Shown: in pieces, positions 18,464-28,370 of the stretch | Layout of the letters: each line of letters begins with the position of its first letter | Position numbering within the stretch: the first letter of the stretch is position 1 | Assembly: GCF_000209165.1 (NCBI RefSeq) | Contig: NC_009044.1 | Location: 744,001-808,000 of the forward strand | Reading direction: 5' to 3' | Source: Scheffersomyces stipitis CBS 6054 | Taxonomy: Eukaryota > Ascomycota > Pichiomycetes > Serinales > Debaryomycetaceae | Length of the DNA stretch: 64,000 bases | Translations under genes and position numbers: made by a program | Notes under the pieces: generated by a model | Database searches by the model: none | The model's input: the letters and a program-made list of their open reading frames with translations, nothing else | What the model was told of the DNA's origin: nothing

Positions 18464-20650
18464 TTATACAATTGGCTCGTTTCCAAATTTTTGGTGGTAC
18501 AAACCAAGAGCCTTGATCGGAAAGAGGAACTTGTATGACGGATACTCAATGGCACAGCTGTGGTTGAAAACACCTTCGACTTCTTCAAACTTCCACTCTC
18601 CGGTAGGCAACTGTCTTTGCATCAAAAGCTGGATACCTTTTCTGATTGGTTCCTGGTCGGGATACCCACCCAAGATCAAGCCGATCACGGCCCAGGCCGT
18701 TTGTACTACGTAGGACTTGTCACCATTGACATACGAATGTGTCTCGCAGGCTTTCATCGATTCGGACCAGCCACCATCTGGAAGCTGTTTTGAGATCAAG
18801 AAGTCGCAACCTCTCTTCACTGTAGCCGAATTCTCGTAGTTGAGCCCTACGGTGTTTAAAGCTTCTAAAGCAAACATCGAAGCATAAGTGTAACAAATGC
18901 CCCAGGCACCGTACCATGATCCGTCAATTTCGTCCTGTGCACTGATGATGTACTTGATAGCTCTTTCAATGGCAGTGCTGATTACCTCAGGTTTATGATT
19001 AGGATAATATTTGGCGAAGAATGTTAATCCCAACACTGACGAATCGGTACATTCAACATAGGGATACTCCACCATGATGTTATTGAATACTTCAGCAGGA
19101 TTGAGTTTCTCGAGCAACAAGGTGGATCTGATCTTTTCATAGGCGGAAAACGAACCAAACTCGAAGTTTCCAACGTTTTGGATATTCAAGAGAACATCCA
19201 CCGCGTTGAAGAGGTCCTCTTCTTTGATCTCATCCACAAGATCAGCGAAAGCTGGATGGTTTCTCACCATAATGATAGCCTTAAGTGCTTCGGCAGTACA
19301 ATCACTAACAGTGTATCCTTGTTCTTTGGTACTGAAGGGCCATGCACCTTTCCGTTTGTCTCTAAAACTGCCATCAACGCAATCTTCTGTAAACTGTGAT
19401 CTCACCAAGAACATATAACTCTTACGGATCATGTCGTGGTACCGTGGAAGGTCGGCCAAACCAGCCATAAAGAAATATTGAACCATGAACGCAGCATCCC
19501 AGACCTGAACACCATTGGTTCCCATTACAGTCATACCCTGAGGGCCGTGGAACAAGACATCGTTCATTCTGGCTTGTAGTTTGGCGAAGTTTTCTGACTT
19601 GGGACCTTCATAGAAATGGGTTACTACCATGTTGAAAGCAAAGTTTACAGGCGCAATACACAAATACTCTGTGTTGTGGTACTCTTTGAGAATCAAGTCG
19701 TAGGCTCTCTTATTGATCCAGTCCAATACCCACTTAGGCCTCCAACCTTCGTATTTACTCAAGACGTAGTTGGCCATGTTCAATACCTTAGTATGCGGAT
19801 AGTACAAATCGATTCCACAGACATCGTTTCTGTGTTGGGAGAAATCAATAGAAGTGTACGGCAACTGACGAGGCAAGTAGATTTCAGTACGCAATTGTTC
19901 CAATAACGGGTCCAATTTACAATGGATCCTATTGGACAGAACGAATCCTAAGGGTAGGTATATAGCTCGAGTATGGACCCACCATCTACCTGGATGGATG
20001 GGTAACAGGTATGGCAATGCCCAGAGTTCTGGTGGGGCAGGGTTCACTCCCTCCCACTCGTACAAACTTAAAATAGACAACCAGGCTTTTCCCCAATGAG
20101 GCACCTTGATTGCTCCACCTAAACTGTGCAAAGTTTTGCGTGCTTTAGCGCAAACCGGGTGGTCTGCCTCTAATCCCAATAGGCGCAACACTATATAGTT
20201 AATGGCAGTTCCAAAACAAGTAGATTTATCTATGGAATGCAATCCCCATCCGCCGTCAACAGGATGGGCAGAATTCACGATGTAACGGATCATCTCATGA
20301 CGATAAGGCTCGGGGATTTCGTTTCCACTATAATAGTTTGCAACTACGTAGCCAATGGTCATAAACATAGGTCCCTTGTATTGGCAAGGAAATATTCCCG
20401 ATTCGTCTTGGAGTAATTCTAAGAATTGCGCGCCTTTCTCTGCGGCATGGAAGGGAGACGTGATCTTCTCTTCAGCAGGGGCTTGAAAGTCTTTAGTCTG
20501 TAAAAGGTACTTGACATATGAGGTCTGAGGCTCATGCTCTGCTTCTTGCGGGGTCAAGTAGTGCCATGTTTCACGTCCTAGTTCGGTCGTACGAAGTCTC
20601 CATAGTGAAGGGTCTGTTTTAGGAATCCCAAGTTTATCGGAATAGTACAT
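18464..20650 (-). CDS. ERG7: Lanosterol synthase (2,3-oxidosqualene cyclase)
   Basis: 728 residues, the usual length for fungal Erg7. The catalytic motif DCTAE is at 450-454, with D450 the proton donor that opens the epoxide. Several QW repeats are visible (DGSWYGAWGICYTYASMF, LPDGGWSES, LPTGEWKFEEVEG), and there is the aromatic-rich pocket region PGRWWVHTRAIYLP. The enzyme cyclises 2,3-oxidosqualene to lanosterol on the ER membrane or lipid droplets, the first sterol of the ergosterol pathway. The upstream spacer holds an AR1/SRE-like TCGTTTAG in the sense direction about 100 bp from the ATG, in line with Upc2-type sterol control. It is intact, with no sign of transfer. Confidence 0.97.
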   Translation of the reverse strand: MYYSDKLGIPKTDPSLWRLRTTELGRETWHYLTPQEAEHEPQTSYVKYLLQTKDFQAPAEEKITSPFHAAEKGAQFLELLQDESGIFPCQYKGPMFMTIGYVVANYYSGNEIPEPYRHEMIRYIVNSAHPVDGGWGLHSIDKSTCFGTAINYIVLRLLGLEADHPVCAKARKTLHSLGGAIKVPHWGKAWLSILSLYEWEGVNPAPPELWALPYLLPIHPGRWWVHTRAIYLPLGFVLSNRIHCKLDPLLEQLRTEIYLPRQLPYTSIDFSQHRNDVCGIDLYYPHTKVLNMANYVLSKYEGWRPKWVLDWINKRAYDLILKEYHNTEYLCIAPVNFAFNMVVTHFYEGPKSENFAKLQARMNDVLFHGPQGMTVMGTNGVQVWDAAFMVQYFFMAGLADLPRYHDMIRKSYMFLVRSQFTEDCVDGSFRDKRKGAWPFSTKEQGYTVSDCTAEALKAIIMVRNHPAFADLVDEIKEEDLFNAVDVLLNIQNVGNFEFGSFSAYEKIRSTLLLEKLNPAEVFNNIMVEYPYVECTDSSVLGLTFFAKYYPNHKPEVISTAIERAIKYIISAQDEIDGSWYGAWGICYTYASMFALEALNTVGLNYENSATVKRGCDFLISKQLPDGGWSESMKACETHSYVNGDKSYVVQTAWAVIGLILGGYPDQEPIRKGIQLLMQRQLPTGEWKFEEVEGVFNHSCAIEYPSYKFLFPIKALGLYHQKFGNEPIV

Positions 20651-21687
20651 TTGTTCGAAATATAAATGTGGAAATTGGGAAAAGAATGGTATATATACTT
20701 GGAAATTAGCTCATGGTTTTTCACTTCTTAATTCCACTGGAGTTTAAACCTAAACGAGCGGGCGAGCCTGTACGAGGGGTAAAAAATGTGCCAATTTCAG
20801 CACCAAAAAAATGGCTGCGAAAAGCGAAAAGCGCGCGGTTAAGCACAATAAACGGGGAAGAACAATTTCTATTTTATTCATACGCTAGACATTTTGACTA
20901 AAATTCTTAGTACAGATCGTGGCTGACTACAAGAAGACTTGTAAGTCTACCAGATTTGACGAGTTAGTAGAAATGGTAAGTTACATATGGACATAGTACT
21001 TGAAAAGAGACTCTCATATATACAAATATGACAAAACCGGTCGATAGCCATGGGTATGCCTGAAAATGGCGCGGACTATATCCTACTTTCTGGATAAACG
21101 GACTTTGAGTATAACTATCAAATTCCATGTTAAACATTCTCTGGCTTTGCGTCCACTGTATGTGGGAATTTTTGAGAGTGGACGACTCAAAAATTAGGAT
21201 GGTGAACTGTGCAACTATTGGCTCATTCTATTCAACACTACAAGTGCATTTCCATTAACGCAGACACTGATATAGTTATAAGCTCCTATAGAGTAGAAAC
21301 GTCTAACAGCCTGTCATGATTCTACTTCAAGAAGCAGACTTCAAAGAGGGACATACTATTGCAACCATGTCTGCGGACTTTGAACTTGACCACTTCTCCT
21401 CTTCTGTCAACCAACAAAAAATACTTCTTCAATACATTCTATAATTCGACGAAATCCCGTACGGAATATATTGCCTTGTGATGATAATTTCTATTACTCT
21501 CATAACCACGGATATACTGCTATTCATTGCATTGAATACTGCTGTCCTTTCATATTGTAATCGTACTAACAATTATGACCACGTATATCTTCTATCTCTG
21601 TGAAAATCTTTCTCCACTTGTCGGACTTTACTACATCTCGCTCTAGGAAAATATTGATAAACATAACTAACATAACTAACAATTTTT
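20651..21687. other. Spacer: ERG7 promoter and AMS1 3' flank
   Basis: 1.04 kb. Near ERG7 it holds an AR1-like site and a TATATA-like element (about 20691). An isolated TACTAAC at 21564 has no matching donor or close acceptor. No gene is supported. Confidence 0.55.
20750..20757 (-). promoter_or_regulatory. Putative Upc2-type AR1/SRE site upstream of ERG7
   Basis: Minus-strand TCGTTTAG matches the AR1 consensus TCGTTYAG bound by yeast Upc2, set in GCTCGTTTAGG. It lies 100 bp upstream of the ERG7 ATG. An almost identical GCTCGTTTAAG lies upstream of NCP1, also an ergosterol-pathway gene. Confidence 0.5.
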
Positions 21688-24600
21688 TTAATTCAAAACA
21701 ACCTTAAATGTAGCAATCTCAAATGCTCTCAACTTGATAGGCAACTCGCCCTTGTCGTTGACCTTCAATTCAGCACCCACGGCTGGATCAGTTTCGTCTT
21801 CCAACGCATTGGTCTTGAACACTTTAGCAATCTTCAACACGCTTGTGTCGAACTTCAACACACCACTCGTAGCTCCACCCAACGACTCGTAGACTCTAAG
21901 GACAAGCGACTTGCCCTCAGACTTGATGTGTTCCATGTCGTTGACGTCTTCGTCGTTCTCGCCTCGTTTGATATGGGATAAAATCAAACTATCACCACCT
22001 TCCAACTTTACAGCACCAAGTAGACGAGCCAACTGCTTCTTAGGGTCAATAAGAGCCTTCTCGATACGGTAGTTGAAGTTCCAGCCCAACTTTACGGTGT
22101 CTGCACCCAAGGCACCCTTGTGGGGATAAATGGCGTATTCAAATACATGGTCATCACTCATATCAGCCAAGTCGTCCGGAGATTTGGCACTTCTCAACAA
22201 TGACAAGCGGATCAAATTACCGTGGATGGCACCTCCGTACTTACAATTGTTCAAGATGGAAACACCGTAGTTGTACTCGCTCAAGTCCATGAACTTGTGG
22301 TGAGCCACTTCGAACCGGGCTACATCCCATGATGTGTTCCAGTGTGTGGGTCTTTGTGTTATTCCGAACTGAGTCTCATAGTTGGCATTAAGAGCACTGT
22401 TGATGGTAGTGGGGAACTGAACCTTCAAGAACTTGTACTTTTCGTGCCACTTGACATGCGAGCTAAACTTGATGTAGTTGTTGCTGACATCGTCAGCACT
22501 GTCAAGACCCTGGATGGAGATAATCGTCTCGATTGAAGAGTGAGCCGAAATGTCATGCTTCACCAAGATCGAGCTCTCCAAAGGAGTGTTGCTCAAAATT
22601 GTGATTTCTCCACCTTTCAAGAACTTAAACTTGTTCAAAGAATATAACTCAGTGTCCCAAGCCGAGTAGTTCAAAGGTTCGTCATCAAATACTATGAACT
22701 GATTACCACCAACTTCTCCACCCTCTCCAGCAGTCTGCTTCGTAGCAGTGGAGTCAATCACTTCACGATCGTTCTTGACGTCGTACAACGAAGTGATAAC
22801 ACCATTGGCAGAAATGGTAGCCTTCAAGAGACCGTTAGAAAGAATGTATTTGCCACTACGAGTCTTCAAAAGTGAAGCTGGATAAGCAAGCGAATCAACA
22901 GGGTTCAATTTGGTCAAACCGTCTTCGTCAGAACTGACACTGATCAACAACTTGTCAGAGCTATGTTTGACACTGAACTCAGTGTTCTGTAATAACTCAT
23001 ATAGCTCTTTGTTTTCATTAGAAATATGGATCAATTCACCACTTCTCTTCCATGGCAACGTGTTGAAAAAAGCTAAATCTCCCACATTCTTCTCATAACT
23101 GGAATCGGTCAAGAACGTGATAGCCTCATCAATCAACTTGTCTGCTTTTTCAAGCAATGCAGTCAACATAGGATAAACTTCGTCGTAGTAAACCATACCA
23201 ATACAACTTCCAGGAATGACATCATGGAACTGGCAAAGACACAAGTCTTCCCAGAGATCCTTGATTTCCTTGCTGGGATACTTGTACTTGGATGAGGCTA
23301 CAGAGACTAAACCAGCAAGCAATTCCAAGTCGTGCAACTTGATTTCGCCTGTTCTAATGAACTTCTTCACCTTCGCTTGAGTCGTATAGGTACCACGGTG
23401 GTATTCCAAGTACATTTCGCTCAGCCAGGTGGGCAAATCAGCACCATTGTTCGATTTCGCCAAAACATGCTCGTAAAAGTCGTCTACAGTTTTTCCTAAA
23501 TGAACAGTAGGGATCAAGCCAGAAGTGTTGGCCAATCCTCTACATCTTCTCAATTTCTCAAGCATTTCTTCTGTTGGACCACCTCCTCCATCACCATGGC
23601 CAAACAACAAAAGGCCGACTGGCACATCGCGCAAGTTTTTATGTTGATGCTGCGATCTGACTACATCTCCAAAGTTGGCTCCAGCCGTATAGGTGTTTGC
23701 AGGAGGCATATGGGTCAACACCTGAGTCCCGTCGATACCCTTCCAGTTGAAGGTTGACATTGGAAACAGATTGATGTTGTTCCATGACAACTTCTGGGTC
23801 AAGAAACGGCTGATTCCCACTAGCTGGCAGATCTGAGGCACCTGGGAAGAGTAGCCGAAAGTATCAGGCAACCAGAAGATGTTGGAGTAGAATCCAAACT
23901 CGTTATGCTGGAATCTCTGCCCCAACAAGAACTGACGGATGAGAGATTCTCCATTGGGCAAGTTTGTATCGTTTTCGACCCACGACCCTCCAATGGGCAA
24001 GAACTGGTTGGTGGCATACTTTTCCTTGACTTTTTGAAAAGTTTCTGGATGGTACGTCTTCAACCACTTGAACTGTTGCATCTGAGAAGCTACAAATACA
24101 TACTCGGGATATTCGTCAGCCAACTTCAACTGCGTAGTCCAGGATCTAACGATCTTACGCTTGGTTTCGGCAAATGGCCATTCCCAGGCTGTATCGATAT
24201 GGCAGTTTCCAATGCCAAATACATCAATGCGCTTCAACTCGGTGTTAGCGTATTGGTCATACACCAGTTCCGAGTTCACCTTCGAACCCAATAAGGTTTC
24301 GGCAAGCTTACGGCCTTTGGCTATAGAGGAAACGTCTTCAGGGTCAAAGACGTCCATGATCTTCGTACAAATATCTGCTGCTTGGTACTTCTGCCAGTTT
24401 CCACCAGGGAATTCACGGGCAGCGTCTCCAAGAATCCAGAAGTCCCAGAACAACCGTCTAGCTTCCATGTTGGGAATCTGGATATGGGCTCTATTTAAGC
24501 GGAAGTGTCTGTTGGGATCCGGATGTCCTCCGGCACCGTTACCAAACATTCCATTACAAGCTACTTCAATAAAGAAAGTCTGCTTTTGGGATGTTCTGTA

Positions 24601-25047
24601 TTCGTCAGGGAATCTGAATAGGTTTCTTTCACCTCCCGTGAATGCCTGGAGAGGAAAACCCTTTTCGTTCAAGATCATGGCCTCGGAACTCAGATCCCAT
24701 TCCAATTCGATAATCTCATGTTTGAGCCAATCTTCTGGAATTTCTACTTCAAACTTGACCCAGAACGATTTCCAAGATGGACCGAATTGGTAGCCGATAC
24801 CAATATGTTCCCAGTTGACATTGTCAAAGTCGATATCCTTGAACAAGGGACGAGCAGTTTTTCCGTCTACATCTGGCACTCTGTAGGATTGCAAGTTGGG
24901 AATTTCACGAGACTCCAAAGTGTAGAATTTGGGAAGATTCAAGTCGACAAATTCGCCTCCAGTATTAGTGAACTGACGAAGTCTGTCATCAAAGAGGTGG
25001 TCAACAGGCTTGAAATTGGGTTGGTGGTTTGTACGGTCGTAGGACAT
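21688..25047 (-). CDS. AMS1: Vacuolar alpha-mannosidase (GH38)
   Basis: 1119 residues, close to S. cerevisiae Ams1 (1083). The N-terminal galactose-binding-like domain includes GPSWKSFWVKFEVEIP. The GH38 catalytic core starts at FGIGNCHIDTAWEWP (about 277-291). The nucleophile D395 lies in WLPDTFGYSSQ, followed by LTQKLSWNNIN, HGDGGGGPT, and CQFHDVIPGSCIGMVY. There is no signal peptide, which fits Ams1 reaching the vacuole by the Cvt/autophagy route rather than the ER. It trims alpha-mannose from free oligosaccharides and other glycans. Residue 542 is encoded by CTG (23422-23424) in DLPTW-x-SEMY; the S. cerevisiae protein, as I recall it, has Ser after the Trp, which supports CUG-Ser decoding. 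Confidence 0.96.
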   Translation of the reverse strand: MSYDRTNHQPNFKPVDHLFDDRLRQFTNTGGEFVDLNLPKFYTLESREIPNLQSYRVPDVDGKTARPLFKDIDFDNVNWEHIGIGYQFGPSWKSFWVKFEVEIPEDWLKHEIIELEWDLSSEAMILNEKGFPLQAFTGGERNLFRFPDEYRTSQKQTFFIEVACNGMFGNGAGGHPDPNRHFRLNRAHIQIPNMEARRLFWDFWILGDAAREFPGGNWQKYQAADICTKIMDVFDPEDVSSIAKGRKLAETLLGSKVNSELVYDQYANTELKRIDVFGIGNCHIDTAWEWPFAETKRKIVRSWTTQLKLADEYPEYVFVASQMQQFKWLKTYHPETFQKVKEKYATNQFLPIGGSWVENDTNLPNGESLIRQFLLGQRFQHNEFGFYSNIFWLPDTFGYSSQVPQICQLVGISRFLTQKLSWNNINLFPMSTFNWKGIDGTQVLTHMPPANTYTAGANFGDVVRSQHQHKNLRDVPVGLLLFGHGDGGGGPTEEMLEKLRRCRGLANTSGLIPTVHLGKTVDDFYEHVLAKSNNGADLPTWLSEMYLEYHRGTYTTQAKVKKFIRTGEIKLHDLELLAGLVSVASSKYKYPSKEIKDLWEDLCLCQFHDVIPGSCIGMVYYDEVYPMLTALLEKADKLIDEAITFLTDSSYEKNVGDLAFFNTLPWKRSGELIHISNENKELYELLQNTEFSVKHSSDKLLISVSSDEDGLTKLNPVDSLAYPASLLKTRSGKYILSNGLLKATISANGVITSLYDVKNDREVIDSTATKQTAGEGGEVGGNQFIVFDDEPLNYSAWDTELYSLNKFKFLKGGEITILSNTPLESSILVKHDISAHSSIETIISIQGLDSADDVSNNYIKFSSHVKWHEKYKFLKVQFPTTINSALNANYETQFGITQRPTHWNTSWDVARFEVAHHKFMDLSEYNYGVSILNNCKYGGAIHGNLIRLSLLRSAKSPDDLADMSDDHVFEYAIYPHKGALGADTVKLGWNFNYRIEKALIDPKKQLARLLGAVKLEGGDSLILSHIKRGENDEDVNDMEHIKSEGKSLVLRVYESLGGATSGVLKFDTSVLKIAKVFKTNALEDETDPAVGAELKVNDKGELPIKLRAFEIATFKVVLN

Positions 25048-26149
25048 GATAAGGAAGTGACAAGGGGTTGAAATTTTAGAATTTATTAATCAAAATTGAA
25101 GTTTTTGTAAATTTAAGTTGTAGACTTGTAGTTTTGAGCTTTTGTGATGTGCAACCTTTGCCTTTTGGAACTATTGTTTCAATGATATGCCAAAGAAGTA
25201 TTTGAAAAATGGGTTTTAGCAGAATGAGCCGAGCTAGATGAGCAAAATCCTCACCGTAACACTTTTTTGCTACTATTTTAGCTGAAACAAGTTAACAAGA
25301 GAGAAACAGATACCGAACAAGAGCAACGGAAGAAAGCAGAAGAACGAAAGTACAAAACAAAAGAGACGGTTACAGAAAAGTTCAGAATAGAAGCTGAAAC
25401 GGCACCATTACTATACCCATTGGGGGAGGCATTATGCAGGCGCCAGCGAAACACGGGGAAGCAACGTACAGGAGGTCATGATAAGCTCCCAGCTGGAAAG
25501 GAGAGAGAAGAGGCCAGACGGAAGATTCAGCCAGACTAGAAAGGTGCAAAGAATGAGAAATCTGTAAGTTGAATATGGGGCTCGAGATTGAGAGTTCTTT
25601 TCAGAAGTCAACTCTATGACTTTCGTTTGACAGACCATTTTGGTGGGCAGATTGGAGGAGCAGGTTTGAGACGGTGGGCTGGGACGGTACATAGAGAGCA
25701 TGGCCCCAATAACTGGTAGGGTAGGCTGGCTTGTAAGGAAGGGGTATGTGCCAGGAATTAGGAGCTTAACTATGGGAGAATATTATGTCATACGATAGCT
25801 GTGTAAGTTGGCTTTCTTAGTCATATTGCTGTAGCCTTGATATCTACTGAATCCACTAAATATGGCATTAAAGTAGAGCAGAGGAAATGAAGATATCTTA
25901 CGTTGGCCGAGTGTCAGCTTAGATTAGATGGTACAAAGGAGATCTTCACTGCTGGTCTGGTCTCGAAAGCGAATCACTTCTACGCTGGAACTACAATTGA
26001 TTTCTCTTTGTCTCTTGTTCTTTTCATATACTAGTTCTAAATGTACTCTGTTCGACCAGAGCTTTTATTGGCCATTGGCTTTCCATATCCTTGTGTCGCC
26101 AGTACTACGCTAACATTCTCATCGATAATACATTTAACTATCTAGATAT
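25048..26149. other. Spacer: AMS1 promoter and 3' flank of the PBI2-like gene
   Basis: 1.1 kb. A minus-strand frame at 25432-25701 is open but unlike any known protein. No clear motifs. Confidence 0.5.
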
Positions 26150-26533
26150 CTAAGATTGGATCTTGACCTCCTTATCTTCTTCGATAGTCAAGACAGAGTC
26201 GTGAGATTCGATAGCAGAGGTGTGGATAGGAGGCAACTTAGCAACAAAACCCTTGATCAAACTGAACTGGGAGGTGACTTCTCCGCCCAATTCGTTGATC
26301 TTGGCCTGTAAGCCTGAGTAGTCAGCGTCGGAGATGGTTTCCTTTAAGGTAACGATGTAGGATTTGAGATCAGCCATTTCGGTAGAAGTGTTTGAGGTAG
26401 TAGCGACGGGAGTAACTGGAGCAGCAGTAGTGGTCAATTTCGCTGGCAAAGTGGTGTCGCAGGTTTGGGTGTAGATCAAGAAAACAGTGACTACAGCAAT
26501 AACGAGATAGAGCAATGATCGAGAAGAAGGCAT
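26150..26533 (-). CDS. Proteinase B inhibitor (Pbi2/I9 family) with an N-terminal membrane anchor
   Basis: 127 residues. The C-terminal 75 (from M53) form a complete Pbi2-type inhibitor related to subtilisin propeptides: KSYIVTLKETISDADY, LGGEVTSQFSLIKGFVAKLP, and the end LTIEEDKEVKIQS, close to yeast Pbi2's EEDKEVHTN. Before it lie a hydrophobic segment (about 7-21, LLYLVIAVVTVFLIY) and a Thr/Ser/Pro linker. Yeast Pbi2 itself is a short cytosolic protein that inhibits vacuolar proteinase B and helps vacuole fusion. Here the long form would enter the secretory pathway or sit in a membrane. The ATG at M53 (26377-26375) has a purine at -3 while the first ATG has T, so both forms could be made. 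The long start is the first ATG of the frame; which form dominates is unknown. Confidence 0.8.
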   Translation of the reverse strand: MPSSRSLLYLVIAVVTVFLIYTQTCDTTLPAKLTTTAAPVTPVATTSNTSTEMADLKSYIVTLKETISDADYSGLQAKINELGGEVTSQFSLIKGFVAKLPPIHTSAIESHDSVLTIEEDKEVKIQS

Positions 26534-27244
26534 GAAGGCAAAAGGAAAAGGAAAAGCCTAACAAGGAGTTATTTCAGGATCTGAAGGAGTGGCTCGGACA
26601 AAGGTGCAGGATGGAATTAGATAACGCTTTGTGACTGAAGATAGTGTGATAATGGAATGGTGGCAAACTGGAATAGGAGAAGGTGGTGTGGCAAGGACGG
26701 TGGATATGAACAGGATATGCTCAGGATATATATGGTTTTAAAATTGTATAAAATATACCAAAGTGAAGGCTGGATTTATCTCGTGACGAATAGTGAGATC
26801 TCTTGCGGAGTAAAGTAGAGAAAGGGATAAAAGCTCTGAGAAGTTTTAGAGAATTAATTTGAGATTGTATGATATATACGGTGCTCTGACTCTACTGTTC
26901 TGTGCTGTACCGTGCTGTGTATTTCTGTATTGTGTGGTGTGTTTTGTGATAATTGGTCTACGAAACAGAATGATAAGCAAAGGAAGAAATGGTAGACTCA
27001 GATAAATTTCGCAGGGCAAGCTACAGATATATATGAAAAAGACACGGAATTTGACCAACTCTTCTAAGTCTCAATTACCTTTTCGTTTCTGAGCTCTCGA
27101 TCTTCATTCAGCAGATATGTAGTATTATCCGTAGAGTTGTCGCCATATCGCCCACTGGCTCTCGCTAAATGTCCCTATTCTTCTCAGTAAATCTCACTAT
27201 CTCTTTAAATCACTATCAAATACAGGAACTCATTTCTAAACCTG
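26534..27244. other. Divergent promoter region: PBI2-like gene and orphan membrane-protein gene
   Basis: 711 bp. It carries TCTC(A/G)CTA-type octamers on both sides: TAGTGAGA at 26791-26798 (sense for the left gene) and three copies at 27160-27199 (sense for the right gene). TATA-like runs are near 26730-26760. Confidence 0.6.
27160..27199 (+). promoter_or_regulatory. TCTC(A/G)CTA octamer cluster upstream of the gene at 27245
   Basis: TCTCGCTA at 27160-27167, TCTCAGTA at 27182-27189 and TCTCACTA at 27192-27199, ending 46 bp before the ATG. The same octamer clusters upstream of DNF3, GPI16 and ELP5. Confidence 0.55.
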
Positions 27245-27739
27245 ATGCCACCTCTTCTTCAATCCAACTCTACCACTATGACACTCTACTATCGCATATA
27301 CACGCCGCTTGACCGGCTCATCAACAGGATAAAGCGCAAAGGCTTCTGGTTGTACTCCGGCCTCATCATCGCCTCTACTCTCTACGTCATCTATTCCATA
27401 TCCAATCTTCCCTCGATTCCAGCAGAACCAAAAAGACATGTAGAACTACCAAAAGATAAAGACACAAAAGTAACAAAAGATGTGAAGAAAGAAGCAAAAG
27501 GCGTAAAGACCGAACTGATAGCTCCAAGAGAGATAAACCCCGAACCAATCAAACCTGAACCACAAGTGAAGCCAGAGCCTCAATCTTCTAGCAGTATTGT
27601 CAGATCGTGGACCAAGAGAGAATTGTTTGCCTACTTGGTGAGCAATCGTGTTTACCCGGATGTGGACGAGGATATCGACGCTGTACGACAGAAGGCAATT
27701 GAGATCTACGAAAGCAAGAACGCTGTGGCCACTTCGTAG
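27245..27739 (+). CDS. Orphan single-pass membrane protein with a C-terminal helical module
   Basis: 164 residues; I do not recognise the family. A basic segment (RLINRIKRKG) precedes one strong hydrophobic helix (about 34-53, FWLYSGLIIASTLYVIYSIS). A Lys/Glu/Pro-rich linker (about 60-115) leads to a compact C-terminal module, SWTKRELFAYLVSNRVYPDV then DAVRQKAIEIYESK. That module has the spacing of a helix-extension-helix fold such as SAP, LEM or Ish1 domains, though I cannot assign it to one. The layout would suit a small inner-membrane or ER protein. A second ATG at 27278 (M12, MTLYYRIY) is an alternative start. Promoter octamers of the TCTC(A/G)CTA type lie just upstream. Confidence 0.7.
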   Translation: MPPLLQSNSTTMTLYYRIYTPLDRLINRIKRKGFWLYSGLIIASTLYVIYSISNLPSIPAEPKRHVELPKDKDTKVTKDVKKEAKGVKTELIAPREINPEPIKPEPQVKPEPQSSSSIVRSWTKRELFAYLVSNRVYPDVDEDIDAVRQKAIEIYESKNAVATS

Positions 27740-27939
27740 AAGCGGTAACGTGGTCTGATAGGAAGAATCAGCCTTGAAGATTAACTAACTATGGATGTCA
27801 TGTGACCTCTCTTTATTATACCCAAACTGATTGATAGCTATATATTGTTAAAACAAACTAGACAATGATGTCGTTGATGTTCAGACGACATTCGTACGAG
27901 CCACAAGCGACCTTCTGTCCGTGTAAGCATTCCACACTT

Positions 27940-27965
27940 CCGCCGTGGAAGCCCGCCGTGGAAGC
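27940..27965 (+). repeat. Perfect 13-bp tandem duplication
   Basis: CCGCCGTGGAAGC occurs twice head to tail (27940-27952 and 27953-27965) and is G+C-rich within an AT-rich spacer. Confidence 0.9.
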
Positions 27966-28362
27966 TGTGGAGTGAGTAAATTCTTTAACCTATAGGGTAA
28001 CAAAAAGAGAGCAATTTTTCACTACTAAATGAAGGTATAAAAGACGGCCGATTCCCAAACTGAAAAATCTGCAGTTGTTGTAGAAATTCGAAAAGAAAGG
28101 CCAACATGTTATTGACTATCGCTTCAATTGTGTAGACTTTCAGAGAGTCTACTGTCTTCATCTTTGCAGAGCCTTCCATCTGGTGGAAATTGTATTGATG
28201 TATTGCAGCTCGTGACTTTGGTCACCTGATGCTTCTCCATCAAAACTGTGGAATTTGCGGATCGGGTGCCATCCGAAACAGGAATTGCATATGGAGTCCA
28301 CGCCGAAGGTCTCCACCATTGAGCCAGTAGAATTTGACATCATTGGTGCAACTTTCGGTCGT

Positions 28363-28370
28363 TGACGTCA
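28363..28370 (+). promoter_or_regulatory. TGACGTCA palindrome (CRE/ATF-type bZIP site) upstream of SOD1
   Basis: A perfect 8-bp CRE lies about 285 bp before the SOD1 ATG. In yeasts such sites are bound by Sko1/Atf1-type stress factors. That the site is used here is inference. Confidence 0.45.

Noticed and set aside
21564..21570. TACTAAC in the ERG7/AMS1 spacer
   Set aside because: No AG at the short distance seen in the other introns and no coding frame on either side.
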